Below, one piece after another: positions 50,464 to 62,600 of a stretch of 64,000 nt of DNA. The notes under the pieces are model-generated. The model was not told where the DNA came from and searched no databases. It saw nothing but the letters and a program-made list of their open reading frames with translations. A program made the translations under genes and the position numbers. Numbering within the stretch: position 1 is the stretch's first letter; every line of letters starts with the position of its first letter. The stretch is from Curtobacterium sp. Leaf183 (GTDB lineage: Bacteria > Actinomycetota > Actinomycetes > Actinomycetales > Microbacteriaceae), in the NCBI RefSeq assembly GCF_001424385.1, contig NZ_LMPO01000010.1, positions 1 to 64,000 on the forward strand. The letters run 5' to 3'.

Positions 50464-51734
50464 GCGCCCATCCTGCCCCGCGGCACCCCGGCGCGCGCAC
50501 CGACGGCGTTGTCCGTGCCACCCGTCCGTTGCCCGGCGAGCCCCAGCCGTACCACCGTGACGATGGCCCAGACCAGCACACCGACCTCGAGGGCGTTGCG
50601 GATCGTCAGCACCACGAGGATCCAGGGCTGCACGGTGAGCAGCTGGTCGTAGTACCCGGGGTACACCACCTGGGTCAGCAGGGCCATCGGCAGCGCGGCG
50701 ACCGCGACGGGCAGGAACCGACGGGCGCTCCCCCGTCCGGCGACGAGCCCCCACACCACCGGCACCGCGAACCACCCGACGTACTGCGGCGACCCGACCT
50801 TGTTCGTCGCGACGAGGGCCGCGACGAGCACCAGCGCGAGCACCGGAGCCACGTCCGCGCGACGCGCGCCGCGTCCGACCGCCCAAGCCGCCAGCCCCAC
50901 CCCGCCGAGCACCACGACGGCCATCAGCGGCGTCGAGAGCGCCGCGGCCAGGTGCGTGCCGGTCCCCGAGACCTCGAACGTCAGGATGCCGGTGTCGTAG
51001 GAGACGGCCGCACCGGGCACGTGCGCGGCGGCCGCCCACATGAACGGCGTCGCGAGCGGCGACTCGATCTGCAGCGCCCGTCCGGACTGCTGCCCGATGA
51101 ACGACAGCAGGTACGCCGCCCCGCCGAACAGCACGTCGACCAGCACGACGAGCGCGGTGACGGACAGCGCGCCGACGACCACGCCGCGACGGTGGCCGCG
51201 CCGCAGCACCAGCAACACGCCGACGAGCGCCGCCGGCCACACCTTGACCCAGGCGGCGACGGTGAACATCGCGGAGGCCACGGCGGGCCAGGTCGCGACG
51301 AAGCACACACCGACCATCGCGACGGCCGTCGCCACGGTGTCGATCCGCCCCAGCCCGATCGGACCGAGCGCGAGCAGGAACACCAGCCACCACCAGACGA
51401 CTCGCACGCCCAGCGCGCGGAACCGCCAGAGGAACAGGCAGGCGACCGCGTCGAGCACGACCATGAGCGCGAGCCACCCGGTGGCGATGTGCTCGACGCC
51501 ACCGACCGCCGCCGCGGCCATCGGCAGGAGGGCGAGGATCGGGTAGACCCAGGCGGTGTCGGTGCCGACCCAGACGTGGTCGGTCAACCCGGTCGCGATC
51601 CACCGTCGGTAGGTGATCTCGACGTCACCGATCGGCTGGTTGGGCAGCGTGGTGGCGAGCCACCAGAGCACGGCGTGGACAGCCAGGAAGGCGACCGTGG
51701 CACCGACGGGTGCGAACCACCTGGACTGCTGCAC
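50460..51734 (-). CDS. Polyprenol-phosphate-mannose-type membrane glycosyltransferase (DUF2029/GT87-like)
   Basis: 424 residues from GTG 51734, with about ten membrane helices and an early loop PIGDVEITYRRWIATGL with acidic residues, as in GT-C enzymes. WLALMVVLDAVACLFLWRF and GSPQYVGWFAVP are consistent with the alpha-(1->2/6)-mannosyltransferase-like DUF2029 group. These add sugars to lipoglycans or wall polymers outside the membrane. The substrate is not determinable. Confidence 0.8.
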   Translation of the reverse strand: MQQSRWFAPVGATVAFLAVHAVLWWLATTLPNQPIGDVEITYRRWIATGLTDHVWVGTDTAWVYPILALLPMAAAAVGGVEHIATGWLALMVVLDAVACLFLWRFRALGVRVVWWWLVFLLALGPIGLGRIDTVATAVAMVGVCFVATWPAVASAMFTVAAWVKVWPAALVGVLLVLRRGHRRGVVVGALSVTALVVLVDVLFGGAAYLLSFIGQQSGRALQIESPLATPFMWAAAAHVPGAAVSYDTGILTFEVSGTGTHLAAALSTPLMAVVVLGGVGLAAWAVGRGARRADVAPVLALVLVAALVATNKVGSPQYVGWFAVPVVWGLVAGRGSARRFLPVAVAALPMALLTQVVYPGYYDQLLTVQPWILVVLTIRNALEVGVLVWAIVTVVRLGLAGQRTGGTDNAVGARAGVPRGRMGA

Positions 51735-51770
51735 CGGACGAGCGTACCGGCCCGGCGCACCGGACGGACT

Positions 51771-51802
51771 GGAGGCTCGGTACCAGCCGGCACCGAGCCT
51801 CC
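51771..51802 (-). terminator. GGAGGC-type hairpin after the GH16 gene
   Basis: GGAGGCTCGGT (51771-51781) pairs with ACCGAGCCTCC (51792-51802). It is flanked by GGAC/GTCC arms, as in the copies at 32417-32460 and 58054-58101. It lies 20 bp after the GH16 stop. Confidence 0.75.
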
Positions 51803-51822
51803 TGTCCCGCAGGCCGTCACGA

Positions 51823-52704
51823 TCAGGGCTGCGATCCGCCCTCGGACGCCGACCAGACGCGGACCCAGTCGATCTCGAGGTTGCCCGGTGCTCCGTGGTC
51901 GCCGATCTGGAACATGTACCGGTGGGCCGTCGTCGGGACGTACTGCGTGTCCGCGAAGACGAGCGCACCGTCGACGTAGTACTCGACCGACTTCCCGGGG
52001 ACCCACACGGTCGTGTACGTGTGCCACTTCCGCCAGGTCGCCGTGGTGTGCAGACCGTTGGCGCGTCGTTCCAGGCCGGGGACCATCGCGTGGCTGAACG
52101 CGCCGACGGTGCCCTGGAACGTGCCTTCCGGGAAGTCGAGTTCGCCCTCCGACCACACGTTCGACGTCGGCCACAGCATGAAGGCGGCACCGTTGCCGTC
52201 GCCACCGCTGGCCCGGGCACGGACGCTGAAGGTCCCGCCGACGTGCGACCAGGCGCCCTCGCGGGTGCCGAAGGTGCCGGCCGCGCCGCGGGTGCCGTCC
52301 ATCGCGACGTCCATCACGCCGTCGTGCGCGCTGATCACGTCACCCGACCAGTACTTGTCGCTCATGCCGTCCGGGTACGGCTGCCACGCGTCCGCGTAGG
52401 TCGCGGCGAAGGGGCCGCCCGCGGCTGCCGGGGTGTCGAAGTCCTCGGAGAACGACGGTGCCGTGGTGGGTGCGGCCAGCGTCCGGCTCGACGTCGGGTG
52501 TGACACGGACGGGGAGGGCGACGGCAGCCCGTCGACCGTGGGGCGGGCGTCGGCGGTGGTGACCGATCCCAGGGTCACGCCGGCGGCGACGACCGCGGCC
52601 GTCACGAGCAGGAAGCGCGAGATCCGCAGGGGTCGCCGGGGCGCCCGTCGCGTCGGTGCGATGGGGTGGCCGTCGTCGTCGACGGTGTCGTGTGCATCCT
52701 GCAT
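51823..52704 (-). CDS. Secreted glycoside hydrolase family 16
   Basis: 293 residues. An N-terminal membrane or signal segment (LRISRFLLVTAAVVAAGVTLG) leads to a Pro/Ser/Thr linker (SPSPSVSHPTSSRTLAAPT) and the jelly-roll catalytic domain with active site SEGELDFPEG (nucleophile and acid/base in ExDxxE). It ends IGDHGAPGNLEIDWVRVW, typical of GH16. It likely cleaves beta-1,3/1,4-glucans of plant or fungal origin, in keeping with a plant-associated life. The start is ATG 52704. Confidence 0.92.
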   Translation of the reverse strand: MQDAHDTVDDDGHPIAPTRRAPRRPLRISRFLLVTAAVVAAGVTLGSVTTADARPTVDGLPSPSPSVSHPTSSRTLAAPTTAPSFSEDFDTPAAAGGPFAATYADAWQPYPDGMSDKYWSGDVISAHDGVMDVAMDGTRGAAGTFGTREGAWSHVGGTFSVRARASGGDGNGAAFMLWPTSNVWSEGELDFPEGTFQGTVGAFSHAMVPGLERRANGLHTTATWRKWHTYTTVWVPGKSVEYYVDGALVFADTQYVPTTAHRYMFQIGDHGAPGNLEIDWVRVWSASEGGSQP

Positions 52705-52891
52705 GGTGACTGGTTCGCTTCCCGAGAGCGCAACCGGGTCCCTGAATCGAGCCGGCGTCGTCCCTCGGACCCTGTCTAACCGTCCACGTGGACTCCGACG
52801 AGGTCCCCACACCTCGGTGGCGGGATCGATGCGGGCTCCCGCGTGCGATGCGTGTTCCCGCGACGGGTGTCAGGCGGGTGCGCGGTCCGCG

Positions 52892-53737
52892 TCAGGCGGG
52901 GGCGTCACCCGTCGTCACCAGGTCACGGACGACCCCGGGCAGCGCCTCGATGAGTGCCGTCATCGTGAAGGGACCCCCGCCCGACGCACGACGAGCCGCC
53001 GTCCCGTGGACGACCGCAGCCGCGGCGGCGAGGTGCGCGAGGTCGGCCGGCGTCGGCTGTCCCCGGCCGGCCCGCGTGGCGACCAGCGCTCCGAGCACCC
53101 CACCGAGCACGTCCCCGGCCCCGGCTGCGGCCAGCCACGGGGTCGCGGAGGACGCGACGAGCCGCACCGCACCGTCGGGGGTGACGACGTGGGTCCGCTC
53201 GCCCTTGAGCAGCACGACGCTGCCCGTCTGCTCCGCTGCCCGGAGCGCCGAGCCCTCGGGGTCGGCCTCGACGCGGTCGCGGTCGACGCCGAGCACGCCG
53301 GCGAGCTCCCCCGCGTGCGGTGTCAGGACCGCGAGCGGACCGAGGTCGACGAGCGGGATCGCACCCGCGTCGACGACCACGGGCACGCCGTCGTCCGAGG
53401 CGTGCCGGAAGGCGTCGGCGGTGCTGTCCGCGAGGTCGTCGAGCGACTGCGCCGAGATGCCCGACCCGACCAGCCAGGCCTGGACCCGACCGACCCCGGA
53501 CACCACCTCGGGTCGACGGGCGAGGACGAAGTCCGTCGCGCGGTCGGGCCCGACGTACCGGACCATGCCGACGCCGGTGTGGACCGCGGCGTCCACCCCC
53601 ATCACCGCGGCGCCCGGGTAGCGGTCCGACCCCGTCGCCACCCCGAGGACTCCCCGGCGGTACTTCGTCGACTCGCCGACGGGCGCGGTCGTCCAGGCGG
53701 CGGCATCGGACACGGAGAAGGGCACGAAGTCGTTCAT
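52892..53737 (-). CDS. nnrD: ADP-dependent NAD(P)H-hydrate dehydratase
   Basis: 281 residues, ribokinase-like fold. KYRRGVLGVATGSDRYPGAAVMGVDAAV, DAGAIPLV, VLTPHAGELA, and the ATP/ADP-binding GAGDVLGGVLGALVA. It repairs hydrated NADH or NADPH. The NnrE epimerase half is absent, so epimerisation must be done by a separate protein. The start is ATG 53737. It diverges from the HAD gene with only 24 bp between them. Confidence 0.93.
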   Translation of the reverse strand: MNDFVPFSVSDAAAWTTAPVGESTKYRRGVLGVATGSDRYPGAAVMGVDAAVHTGVGMVRYVGPDRATDFVLARRPEVVSGVGRVQAWLVGSGISAQSLDDLADSTADAFRHASDDGVPVVVDAGAIPLVDLGPLAVLTPHAGELAGVLGVDRDRVEADPEGSALRAAEQTGSVVLLKGERTHVVTPDGAVRLVASSATPWLAAAGAGDVLGGVLGALVATRAGRGQPTPADLAHLAAAAAVVHGTAARRASGGGPFTMTALIEALPGVVRDLVTTGDAPA

Positions 53738-53761
53738 CGACCCCACGTTACGGTGGAGCGC

Positions 53762-54403
53762 ATGAGCCTGTCCCTGCCCGGTCGTGTCGTCGTCTTCGAC
53801 TACGGCGAGGTGATCAGCCGCACACCCGTCTCCGCCCGCGAGGCCCTGGTGCGGGCGACCGGGCTCAGCGCGGACGAGCTCTTCCCCGTCTACCAGGAGC
53901 TGCGCCACGACCTGGACCGCGGCGACCTGTCGGTGCTGGAGTACTGGCGCGCGATCGCGGCCCGGACCGGCCGCAGCTGGAGCGTCAGCGAGGTCCACCG
54001 GCTCTGGGCGCTCGACTACACCGGCTGGTTCGAGGTGGACCCCGACGTCCTCGACCTGGTCGAGGAGCTGCACGACGCCGGCACCCGGCTCGCGCTGCTG
54101 TCGAACGCCGGCTTCGACTTCGGCGACCCGTACCGGCGGTCGCCGATGGGCTCGCTGTTCGAGACGGTCGTCGTCAGCGCCGAGGAGCACGTCCTGAAGC
54201 CCGACCCGTCCATCTACCGCGTCACGTGCGACCGGCTGGGAATCACCCCGTCGCAGATGGTGTTCGTGGACAACAGGGCCGAGAACGCCGCCGGCGCGGA
54301 AGCGATCGGGGCGGTCGGCCTCCACCACACGTCGCCCGACCTGCTCCGGACCGCCCTGGAGGAGCTGGCGGCGGCCGCACCCCACGAAGGAGCCACCGCG
54401 TGA
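53762..54403 (+). CDS. HAD family hydrolase
   Basis: 213 residues. Motif I VVFDYGEVIS, where the second acidic residue is replaced by Gly-Glu as in epoxide-hydrolase-like and yihX-type HADs, then motif II LLSNAG, motif III lysine in HVLKPDPSIY and motif IV VFVDNRAENAAGA. Likely a sugar-phosphate or nucleotide phosphatase. Its stop overlaps the GTG of the next gene. Confidence 0.9.
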   Translation: MSLSLPGRVVVFDYGEVISRTPVSAREALVRATGLSADELFPVYQELRHDLDRGDLSVLEYWRAIAARTGRSWSVSEVHRLWALDYTGWFEVDPDVLDLVEELHDAGTRLALLSNAGFDFGDPYRRSPMGSLFETVVVSAEEHVLKPDPSIYRVTCDRLGITPSQMVFVDNRAENAAGAEAIGAVGLHHTSPDLLRTALEELAAAAPHEGATA

Positions 54404-55488
54404 CGCACGCCCTGTTCGACCCGATCACCGTCCGTGACCTGACCGTCCGCAACCGCATCTGGGTCAGCCCGATGTGCCAGTACTCGGCCGAGCGGCAGGA
54501 CGGCGTCCCGACGCCGTGGCACCTCGTGCACCTGGGCGGCTTCGCGAAGGGCGGCGCCGGTGCCGTCGTCGTCGAGGCCACCGGCGTCGTGCCCGAGGGG
54601 CGCATCAGCCCGCAGGACCTCGGCCTGTGGAACGACGAGCAGCGCGACGCGTTCCGGCCGATCGTCGACTTCATCCACTCCCAGGGTGCCGCGGCCGGAG
54701 TCCAGCTCGCGCACGCCGGGCGCAAGGCGTCGACGTACCGCCCCTGGTCCTCGACGCAGGGCTCGGTCCCGGTCGAGGACGGCGGCTGGACCACCGTCGC
54801 CCCGTCCGCCGTCGCCTTCGACGGGTACGCCGAACCCCGCGAGCTCACGACCGAGGACATCCGCCTCGTCGCCCTCGGCTTCGCCGCCGCGGCACGCCGC
54901 GCGATCGAGGCGGGCTTCGACCTGGTCGAGATCCACGCGGCGCACGGGTACCTGCTGCACCAGTTCCTCTCACCGCTGAGCAACCAGCGCACCGACGACT
55001 TCGGCGGGTCCCTCGAACACCGCGCACAGGCACTGCTCGACGTGGTCGACGCCGTCCGCGCCGAGGTCGGCGAGGGCTTCCCCGTGGTCGTCCGCTTCTC
55101 GGCCACCGACTGGACCGAGGGCGGGCTGACGCTCGACGAGGTCGTGCAGGTCGCGCGCTGGGCCGGCGAGCACGGTGCCGACCTCGCCGACGTCTCGACG
55201 GGCGGCAACGTGGCGAGCGCGCCGATCCCGGTCGGCCCCGGCTACCAGGTCCCGTTCGCCGCGGCGATCAAGCGCGAGGCGGGCATCGGCACGATCGCCG
55301 TCGGCATGATCTCCGAGGCCTTCCAGGCGGAGCAGATCGTGGCGACCGGGCAGGCCGACGTCGTGATGGTCGGCCGTGAGTTCCTGCGTGACCCGGGGTT
55401 CCCCCTCCGTGCCGCACGCGAGCTCAACGTCGCGATCGACTACGAGCCCCAGCAGTACCATCGAGCATCCGTCACGAAGCAGGGCTGA
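54400..55488 (+). CDS. Old yellow enzyme, YqjM-type NADH:flavin oxidoreductase
   Basis: 362 residues from GTG 54400. FMN-binding barrel with RIWVSPMCQYSA, whose cysteine is the YqjM-type redox sensor, QLAHAGRKAST, active-site HAAHGYLLHQFLSPLSNQRTDDFGGS and the phosphate-binding VMVGREFLRDP. It reduces activated alkenes such as enones, nitro compounds and maleimides. Translational coupling to the HAD gene is evident. Confidence 0.95.
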   Translation: MTHALFDPITVRDLTVRNRIWVSPMCQYSAERQDGVPTPWHLVHLGGFAKGGAGAVVVEATGVVPEGRISPQDLGLWNDEQRDAFRPIVDFIHSQGAAAGVQLAHAGRKASTYRPWSSTQGSVPVEDGGWTTVAPSAVAFDGYAEPRELTTEDIRLVALGFAAAARRAIEAGFDLVEIHAAHGYLLHQFLSPLSNQRTDDFGGSLEHRAQALLDVVDAVRAEVGEGFPVVVRFSATDWTEGGLTLDEVVQVARWAGEHGADLADVSTGGNVASAPIPVGPGYQVPFAAAIKREAGIGTIAVGMISEAFQAEQIVATGQADVVMVGREFLRDPGFPLRAARELNVAIDYEPQQYHRASVTKQG

Positions 55489-55621
55489 TTCCCGGAGTCC
55501 CGGGGAAGCCCTGCGGTACGATCGTTAGCACTGTGGACGATCCTCCGAATCCTTCTTCGCCTCACTCATCCGCCGCTCACTCGGTGAGCTGCTCTGACTC
55601 ACTGCGCCTGCACCCCGACGG

Positions 55622-57000
<1,379 letters not shown>

Positions 57001-57004
<4 letters not shown>

Positions 57005-58041
57005 GCTCTGATTGGTGGGGCATCTTCTGGCTGTTCGTGCTGCTGGCGGGCAACGCCTTCTTCGTCGCGGCCGAGTTCGCGGTCATCTCCGCGCGTCGCT
57101 CGCAGATCGAGCCACGCGCCGAACAGGGCTCCCGCGCCGCGCAGATGACCCTGTGGGCGATGGAGCACGCCACCCGCATGCTCGCGACCACGCAGCTCGG
57201 CATCACCGTGTGCTCGCTGCTGATCCTGAACGTCTCCGAGCCGGCGATCCACCACCTGCTCGAGGGCCCGCTGCACCTGACCGGGTGGAGCGTCGAGGTC
57301 ATCGGCATCGTCGCGTTCGTCGTCACGCTGCTGCTCGTGTCGTTCCTGCACGTGGTCTTCGGCGAGATGGTCCCGAAGAACATCTCGTTCTCGATGCCGG
57401 ACCGGGCCGCCCTGCTGCTGGTCCCGACGCTCTGGTACATCGGCCACGGCCTCCACTGGGTCGTCGTCGGTCTGAACGAGGTCGCGAACGGGGTGCTCCG
57501 CCTGTTCAAGGTCGAGCCGAAGGACGAGGCCGTCAGCGCCTTCACGGTCGAAGAGGTGCAGACGATCGTCGAGCAGTCCCGGCGCGAGGGCACGCTCTCC
57601 GACGACGGCGGCACGCTCAAGATGGCGTTCGAGTTCACCGAGAAGAAGGTCGCCGACGTCGCGGTGCCGATGTCCGAGCTGGTCACGCTGCCCGACGTCG
57701 CCACTCCCGGTGACGTCGAGCGGGCCGTCGCCCAGCGCGGCTTCTCGCGGTACGTGCTCGTCGGCGACCAGGGCGACCCCACCGGCTACGTGCACGTCAA
57801 GGACGTCATCGACCTGCGCCCGGACGAGTACGACGACCCGGTGCCGCCCAAGCGCATCCGTCAGCTCATCTCGCTGTACACCGGGATGGACCTCGAGGAC
57901 GCGCTCGCCACCATGCGCGCGGCCGGCCGCCACGTGGCCCGGGCGTTCGACGCGGACGGGCGCACGACGGGTGTGCTGTTCCTCGAGGACATCCTCGAGG
58001 AACTGGTCGGCACCGTCGAGGACGCGACCCGACGCCGGTAG
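57001..58041 (+). CDS. CNNM-type membrane protein with CBS domains, short form
   Basis: 346 residues, with ATG overlapping the upstream stop. DUF21 domain: IFWLFVLLAGNAFFVAAEFAVISARRSQIE and VFGEMVPKNISFS. CBS pair with LVTLPDVATPGDVE and GVLFLEDILEELVGTVED. The C-terminal CorC/HlyC domain of its neighbour is missing. The two adjacent, differently ended paralogues may form a heterodimer; that is inference. Confidence 0.92.
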
Positions 58042-58053
58042 ACGCACCGGGGC

Positions 58054-58101
58054 GACGGACAGGAGGCTCCCCACCAGCTGGTGGGGAGCCTCCTGTCCGT
58101 C
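58054..58101. terminator. Perfect 24-bp palindrome between converging genes
   Basis: A perfect inverted repeat centred on AGCT at 58077/58078, built from GACGGACAGGAGGCTCCCCA and its complement. It separates the CNNM operon from the convergent guaB1 and can terminate both. It is the longest two-armed copy of the GGACNGGAGGC family in the window. Confidence 0.85.
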
Positions 58102-58110
58102 CGTGGTCGG

Positions 58111-59550
58111 CTACCAGCTGACGGGGAGCGGTTTGCCCTCTTCGTACCCGGCGGCGGACTGGATGCCGACCAGGGCGCGCTCGGAGAACTCGGCCAGGCT
58201 GGTCGCGCCGGCGTAGGTGGCCGAGCTGCGGACGCCGGTCGTGATCATGTCGAGCAGGTCCTCGACGCTCGGGCGCTCCGGGTCGAGGTAGATGGTCGAG
58301 GACGAGATGCCCTCGGCGAAGAGCGCCTTGCGTGCGCGCTCGTACGGGTCGAGACGCTCGAAGCGTTCGCGCACCGCCTTGGCGCTCGCCATGCCCCAGC
58401 TCTCCTTGTAGGCCTTGCCCGCCGTGTCGCGGCGCAGGACCCCTGGCGCTTCGAGCGTGCCGGCGAACCACGAACCGATCATCACGGCGCTGGCACCGGC
58501 GGCCAGGGCGAGCGCGACGTCGCGGGGGTAGCGCACGCCGCCGTCGGCCCACACGTGCGCGCCGAGCGACCGTGCGGCCGCAGCAGTCTCGAGCACGGCG
58601 GAGAACTGCGGGCGCCCGACGGCGGTCATCATGCGGGTGGTGCACATGGCGCCGGGGCCGACGCCGACCTTGATGATGGACGCCCCGGCCTCGACCAGGT
58701 GTGCGACGGCGTCGGCGGTGACCACGTTGCCCGCGACGAGCGGGATGCCGAGGTCGAGGGAGGCGACGGTCCGGAGCGCCCGGAGCATGCCCTCCTGGTG
58801 CCCGTGTGCGGTGTCGAGGACGAGCACGTCCACGCCGGCGGCAGCCAGGGCCGACGCCTTGGCCGCGACGTCGCCGTTGATGCCGATCGCGGCGGCGACC
58901 CGCAGCCGACCGGACGCGTCGACGGCGGGCGTGTAGATGTCGGAGCGGATGGCGCTGGTCGGGCTGGTGGTGCCGACGACCCGGCCGTGCCGGGTGACCG
59001 GCGCGAAGTCGACCCCGGCCGCCGTGAGCACGTCGTAGACGTGGCGGGGGGTGCCGGCGTCCTCGGCGTCGATCGCGGTCGAGGCGCCGTGCAGCAGGTC
59101 GCGGAGCGTCGCGTCGGGGCCAGCGGTGCCGAGTCGTGTCGCCGGGACGCAGCCCAGGTACTCCCCCGCGGCGTCGCGCACGACGACCCCCCGACCGGCG
59201 ACCGGCAGGAGCTGCTCGAGGGTCTCGGCCACGGTGGTGTCCGCACCCATCTCGATGGCGGTGTCGAAGTCGACGGGCTGGTCCTTGACCCAGCGGATCG
59301 CGGCGTCGAGGTCCTGCAGGTGCATGTCCTGCGGGAGCACCCCGAGGCCGCCACGACGGGCGAGGGTGGCGGCGAGCCGAGGGCCCGTCACGGAGTTCAT
59401 GTTCGCGCTGACGATCGGCACGGTGACGCCGGACCCGTCGTTCGCGGCGAGGTCCACGTCGAAGCGGCTCGTCACCGCCGAACGGCTGGGGACGAGGAAG
59501 ACGTCGGAGTAGGTCAGGTCGTGGGTCGGCCGCGTCTCGTAGAACCTCAT
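58111..59550 (-). CDS. guaB1: GuaB1 family IMP dehydrogenase-related protein / GMP reductase
   Basis: 479 residues. A TIM barrel split by two CBS domains (about 95-205). Catalytic loop KVGVGPGAMCTTRMMTAVG with the active cysteine, phosphate-binding DGGVRYPRDVALALAAGA, and flap YKESWGMASAKAV. In mycobacteria the GuaB1 paralogue with this layout has been shown to be a GMP reductase, recycling GMP to IMP, rather than an IMP dehydrogenase. The ATG at 59550 gives MRFYETRPTHDLTYSDVFL, the conserved N-terminus. Confidence 0.93.
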   Translation of the reverse strand: MRFYETRPTHDLTYSDVFLVPSRSAVTSRFDVDLAANDGSGVTVPIVSANMNSVTGPRLAATLARRGGLGVLPQDMHLQDLDAAIRWVKDQPVDFDTAIEMGADTTVAETLEQLLPVAGRGVVVRDAAGEYLGCVPATRLGTAGPDATLRDLLHGASTAIDAEDAGTPRHVYDVLTAAGVDFAPVTRHGRVVGTTSPTSAIRSDIYTPAVDASGRLRVAAAIGINGDVAAKASALAAAGVDVLVLDTAHGHQEGMLRALRTVASLDLGIPLVAGNVVTADAVAHLVEAGASIIKVGVGPGAMCTTRMMTAVGRPQFSAVLETAAAARSLGAHVWADGGVRYPRDVALALAAGASAVMIGSWFAGTLEAPGVLRRDTAGKAYKESWGMASAKAVRERFERLDPYERARKALFAEGISSSTIYLDPERPSVEDLLDMITTGVRSSATYAGATSLAEFSERALVGIQSAAGYEEGKPLPVSW

Positions 59551-59695
59551 GCCGCCCACCGTACTGCGGGACGACATGCCCTCGCCGCTGACACCGGACG
59601 GACATGTGGGAACGGCTACGCTTGACGTCGTGCGGGGCAGGGTTGCGCCGCACGACACACACGAGCATCAATCGACGGAGAGTGGGCGATCGGCT

Positions 59696-62600
59696 GTGTC
59701 GAGCCATCTGACCGGAACTGACGAGACCGCGGGCGAATTCGGGGCGAACGAGTGGCTCGTGGACGAGCTCTACGAGCAGTTCCTCGCGGACAAGAACTCC
59801 GTGGACGAGTCGTGGTGGCCCGTGCTCGAGAGCTACCACCAGTCCGGCAAGGGGTCCGCGGCTGCCGCTCCGGCACCCACCCCGGCGGCGTCCGCTCCTG
59901 CCGCTGCCACGTCCGCTGCTGACACGTCCGCCGCCCCCGCGCCCGCCGCTCCGGCGCCCGCTGCCCCGACGGGCGACGGCAAGGGCGGACCGATCCAGGC
60001 CCGCACCACCTCGAAGCAGCCGTCGCCGCAGCCCATCCCCGCCGAGGCGAACGACACCGCCGACGACCACGAGGAGACCCACGAAGACGTGGCGACCCCG
60101 TTGCGCGGCATGGCGAAGACCCTGGCGTCGAACATGGACGCCTCGCTGACGGTCCCCACCGCCACCAGCGTGCGCACGATCCCCGCCAAGCTGATGATCG
60201 ACAACCGCATCGTCATCAACAACCACCTGCGCCGTGCCCGCGGCGGCAAGATCTCGTTCACGCACCTGATCGGGTGGGCGATGGTGCAGGCGCTCAAGGA
60301 CTTCCCGAGCCAGAACGTCTTCTACGAGGAGCGCGACGGCAAGCCCTTCGTCGTGCAGCCCGCGCACGTCGGCCTGGGCATCGCCATCGACGTCCCGAAG
60401 AAGGACGGCACCCGCTCGCTCCTGGTCCCCAGCATCAAGCGCGCCGAGTCGCTGACGTTCGGCCAGTTCCTGTCCGCGTACGAGGACCTGGTCAAGCGCG
60501 CCCGCGACAACAAGCTGACCCCGGCGGACTTCCAGGGCACGACGATCTCGCTGACGAACCCCGGCGGCATCGGCACCGTGCACTCGGTCCCACGCCTGAC
60601 CAAGGGCCAGGGCGCGATCATCGGCGCCGGCGCACTCGAGTACCCCGCACAGTTCCAGGGCTCTGCGGCCAAGACCCTGGTCGAGCTCGGCATCGGCAAG
60701 ACGATCACCCTCACCAGCACCTACGACCACCGCGTCATCCAGGGCGCCGGGTCCGGCGAGTACCTCAAGAAGGTGCACGAGCGGCTCATCGGCGAGCACG
60801 GCTTCTACGAGGGCATCTTCTCGGCCCTCCGGATCCCGTACAAGCCGATCCAGTGGGCGAACGACATCAACGTCGACCTGGCGCACCGTGTCAACAAGAC
60901 CGCGCGCGTGCAGGAGCTCATCAACAGCTTCCGCGTCCGTGGGCACCTGATGGCCGACATCGACCCGCTCGAGTACCGCCAGCGCACGCACCCCGACCTC
61001 GAGATCGAGAGTCACGGGCTGACCTTCTGGGACCTCGACCGCGAGTTCGTCACGGGTGGTCTCGCCGGCACCACGAACGCCCCGCTCCGCGACGTCCTCG
61101 GCGTCCTGCGCGACGCGTACTGCCGCACCGTCGGCATCGAGTACATGCACATCCAGGACCCGGAGCAGCGTCGCTGGTTCCAGTCCCACATCGAGGTCCC
61201 CTACTCGAAGCCGTCGAAGGACGAGCAGCTGCGCGTCCTCGGCAAGCTCAACGAGGCCGAGGCGTTCGAGACCTTCCTGCAGACCAAGTACGTCGGCCAG
61301 AAGCGCTTCTCGCTCGAGGGCGGCGAGTCCACCATCGCGTTCCTCGACACGCTCATCCAGCACGCCGCCGTCGCCGGGCTCGACGAGGTCGCGATCGGCA
61401 TGGCGCACCGCGGACGGCTCAACGTGCTGACGAACATCGCCGGCAAGACCTACGGCCAGATCTTCCGCGAGTTCGAGGGCACCACGCTCCCCGGCTCCGT
61501 GTCTGGTCAGGGGTCGGGCGACGTGAAGTACCACGTCGGCACCGAGGGCGTCTTCCGCGCGTCGGACGGCACCACCATCCCGATCACCATCGCGGCGAAC
61601 CCCTCGCACCTCGAGGCCGTCGACGGGGTCCTCGAGGGCATCGTCCGCGCCAAGCAGGACCGCGGCCCCGCAGGCGTCTTCGGCGTCCTGCCGGTGCTGG
61701 TCCACGGCGACGCGGCGATGGCCGGCCAGGGCGTGGTCGTCGAGACGCTGCAGATGTCGCAGCTCCGCGGCTACCGCACCGGCGGCACGGTGCACCTCGT
61801 CATCAACAACCAGGTCGGGTTCACCACGCCGCCGGACTCGGCGCGCACGTCGGTGTACTCCACGGACGTCGCCAAGACGATCCAGGCGCCGATCCTGCAC
61901 GTCAACGGGGACGACCCCGAGGCCGTGGCCCGCGTCGCCGACCTGGCGTTCGCGTACCGGCAGGAGTTCCACCGCGACGTCGTCATCGACCTCGTCTGCT
62001 ACCGCCGCCGCGGCCACAACGAGGGCGACGACCCCTCGATGACGCAGCCGCTGATGTACAACCTCATCGAGGCAAAGCGCTCCGTCCGCACCCTCTTCAC
62101 CGAGGCGCTCGTCGGCCGTGGCGACATCACGCAGGACGAGTACGACCAGGCGCACCGCGACTTCCAGGACCGCCTCGAACGGGCCTTCGCCGAGACACAC
62201 GAGGCGCAGACGGGCACGATCCCGGTCATCGAGGTCGACGACGACGGCGCGGTCCAGGGTCTCGAACGCCCAGCGGCCCAGCGGGACGACTCCGAGAACC
62301 AGGTCCGTGAGACAGCGATCTCGCAGGAGCTCGTCGAGCGGATCGGCGACGCACACGGCAACCCGCCCGCCGGGTTCCAGGTGCACCCGAAGCTGCAGTC
62401 CCTGCTCACCAAGCGCACCGACATGACCCGCAAGGGCGGTGTCGACTGGGCGATGGCCGAGCTCATGGCGATCGGGTCCCTCCTGACCGAGGGCAAGCCC
62501 GTCCGGCTCGCCGGTCAGGACGCCCGCCGTGGCACGTTCGTGCAGCGCCAAGCGGTGTTCCACGACCGTGAGAACGGGCAGGAGTGGCTGCCGCTGTCGA

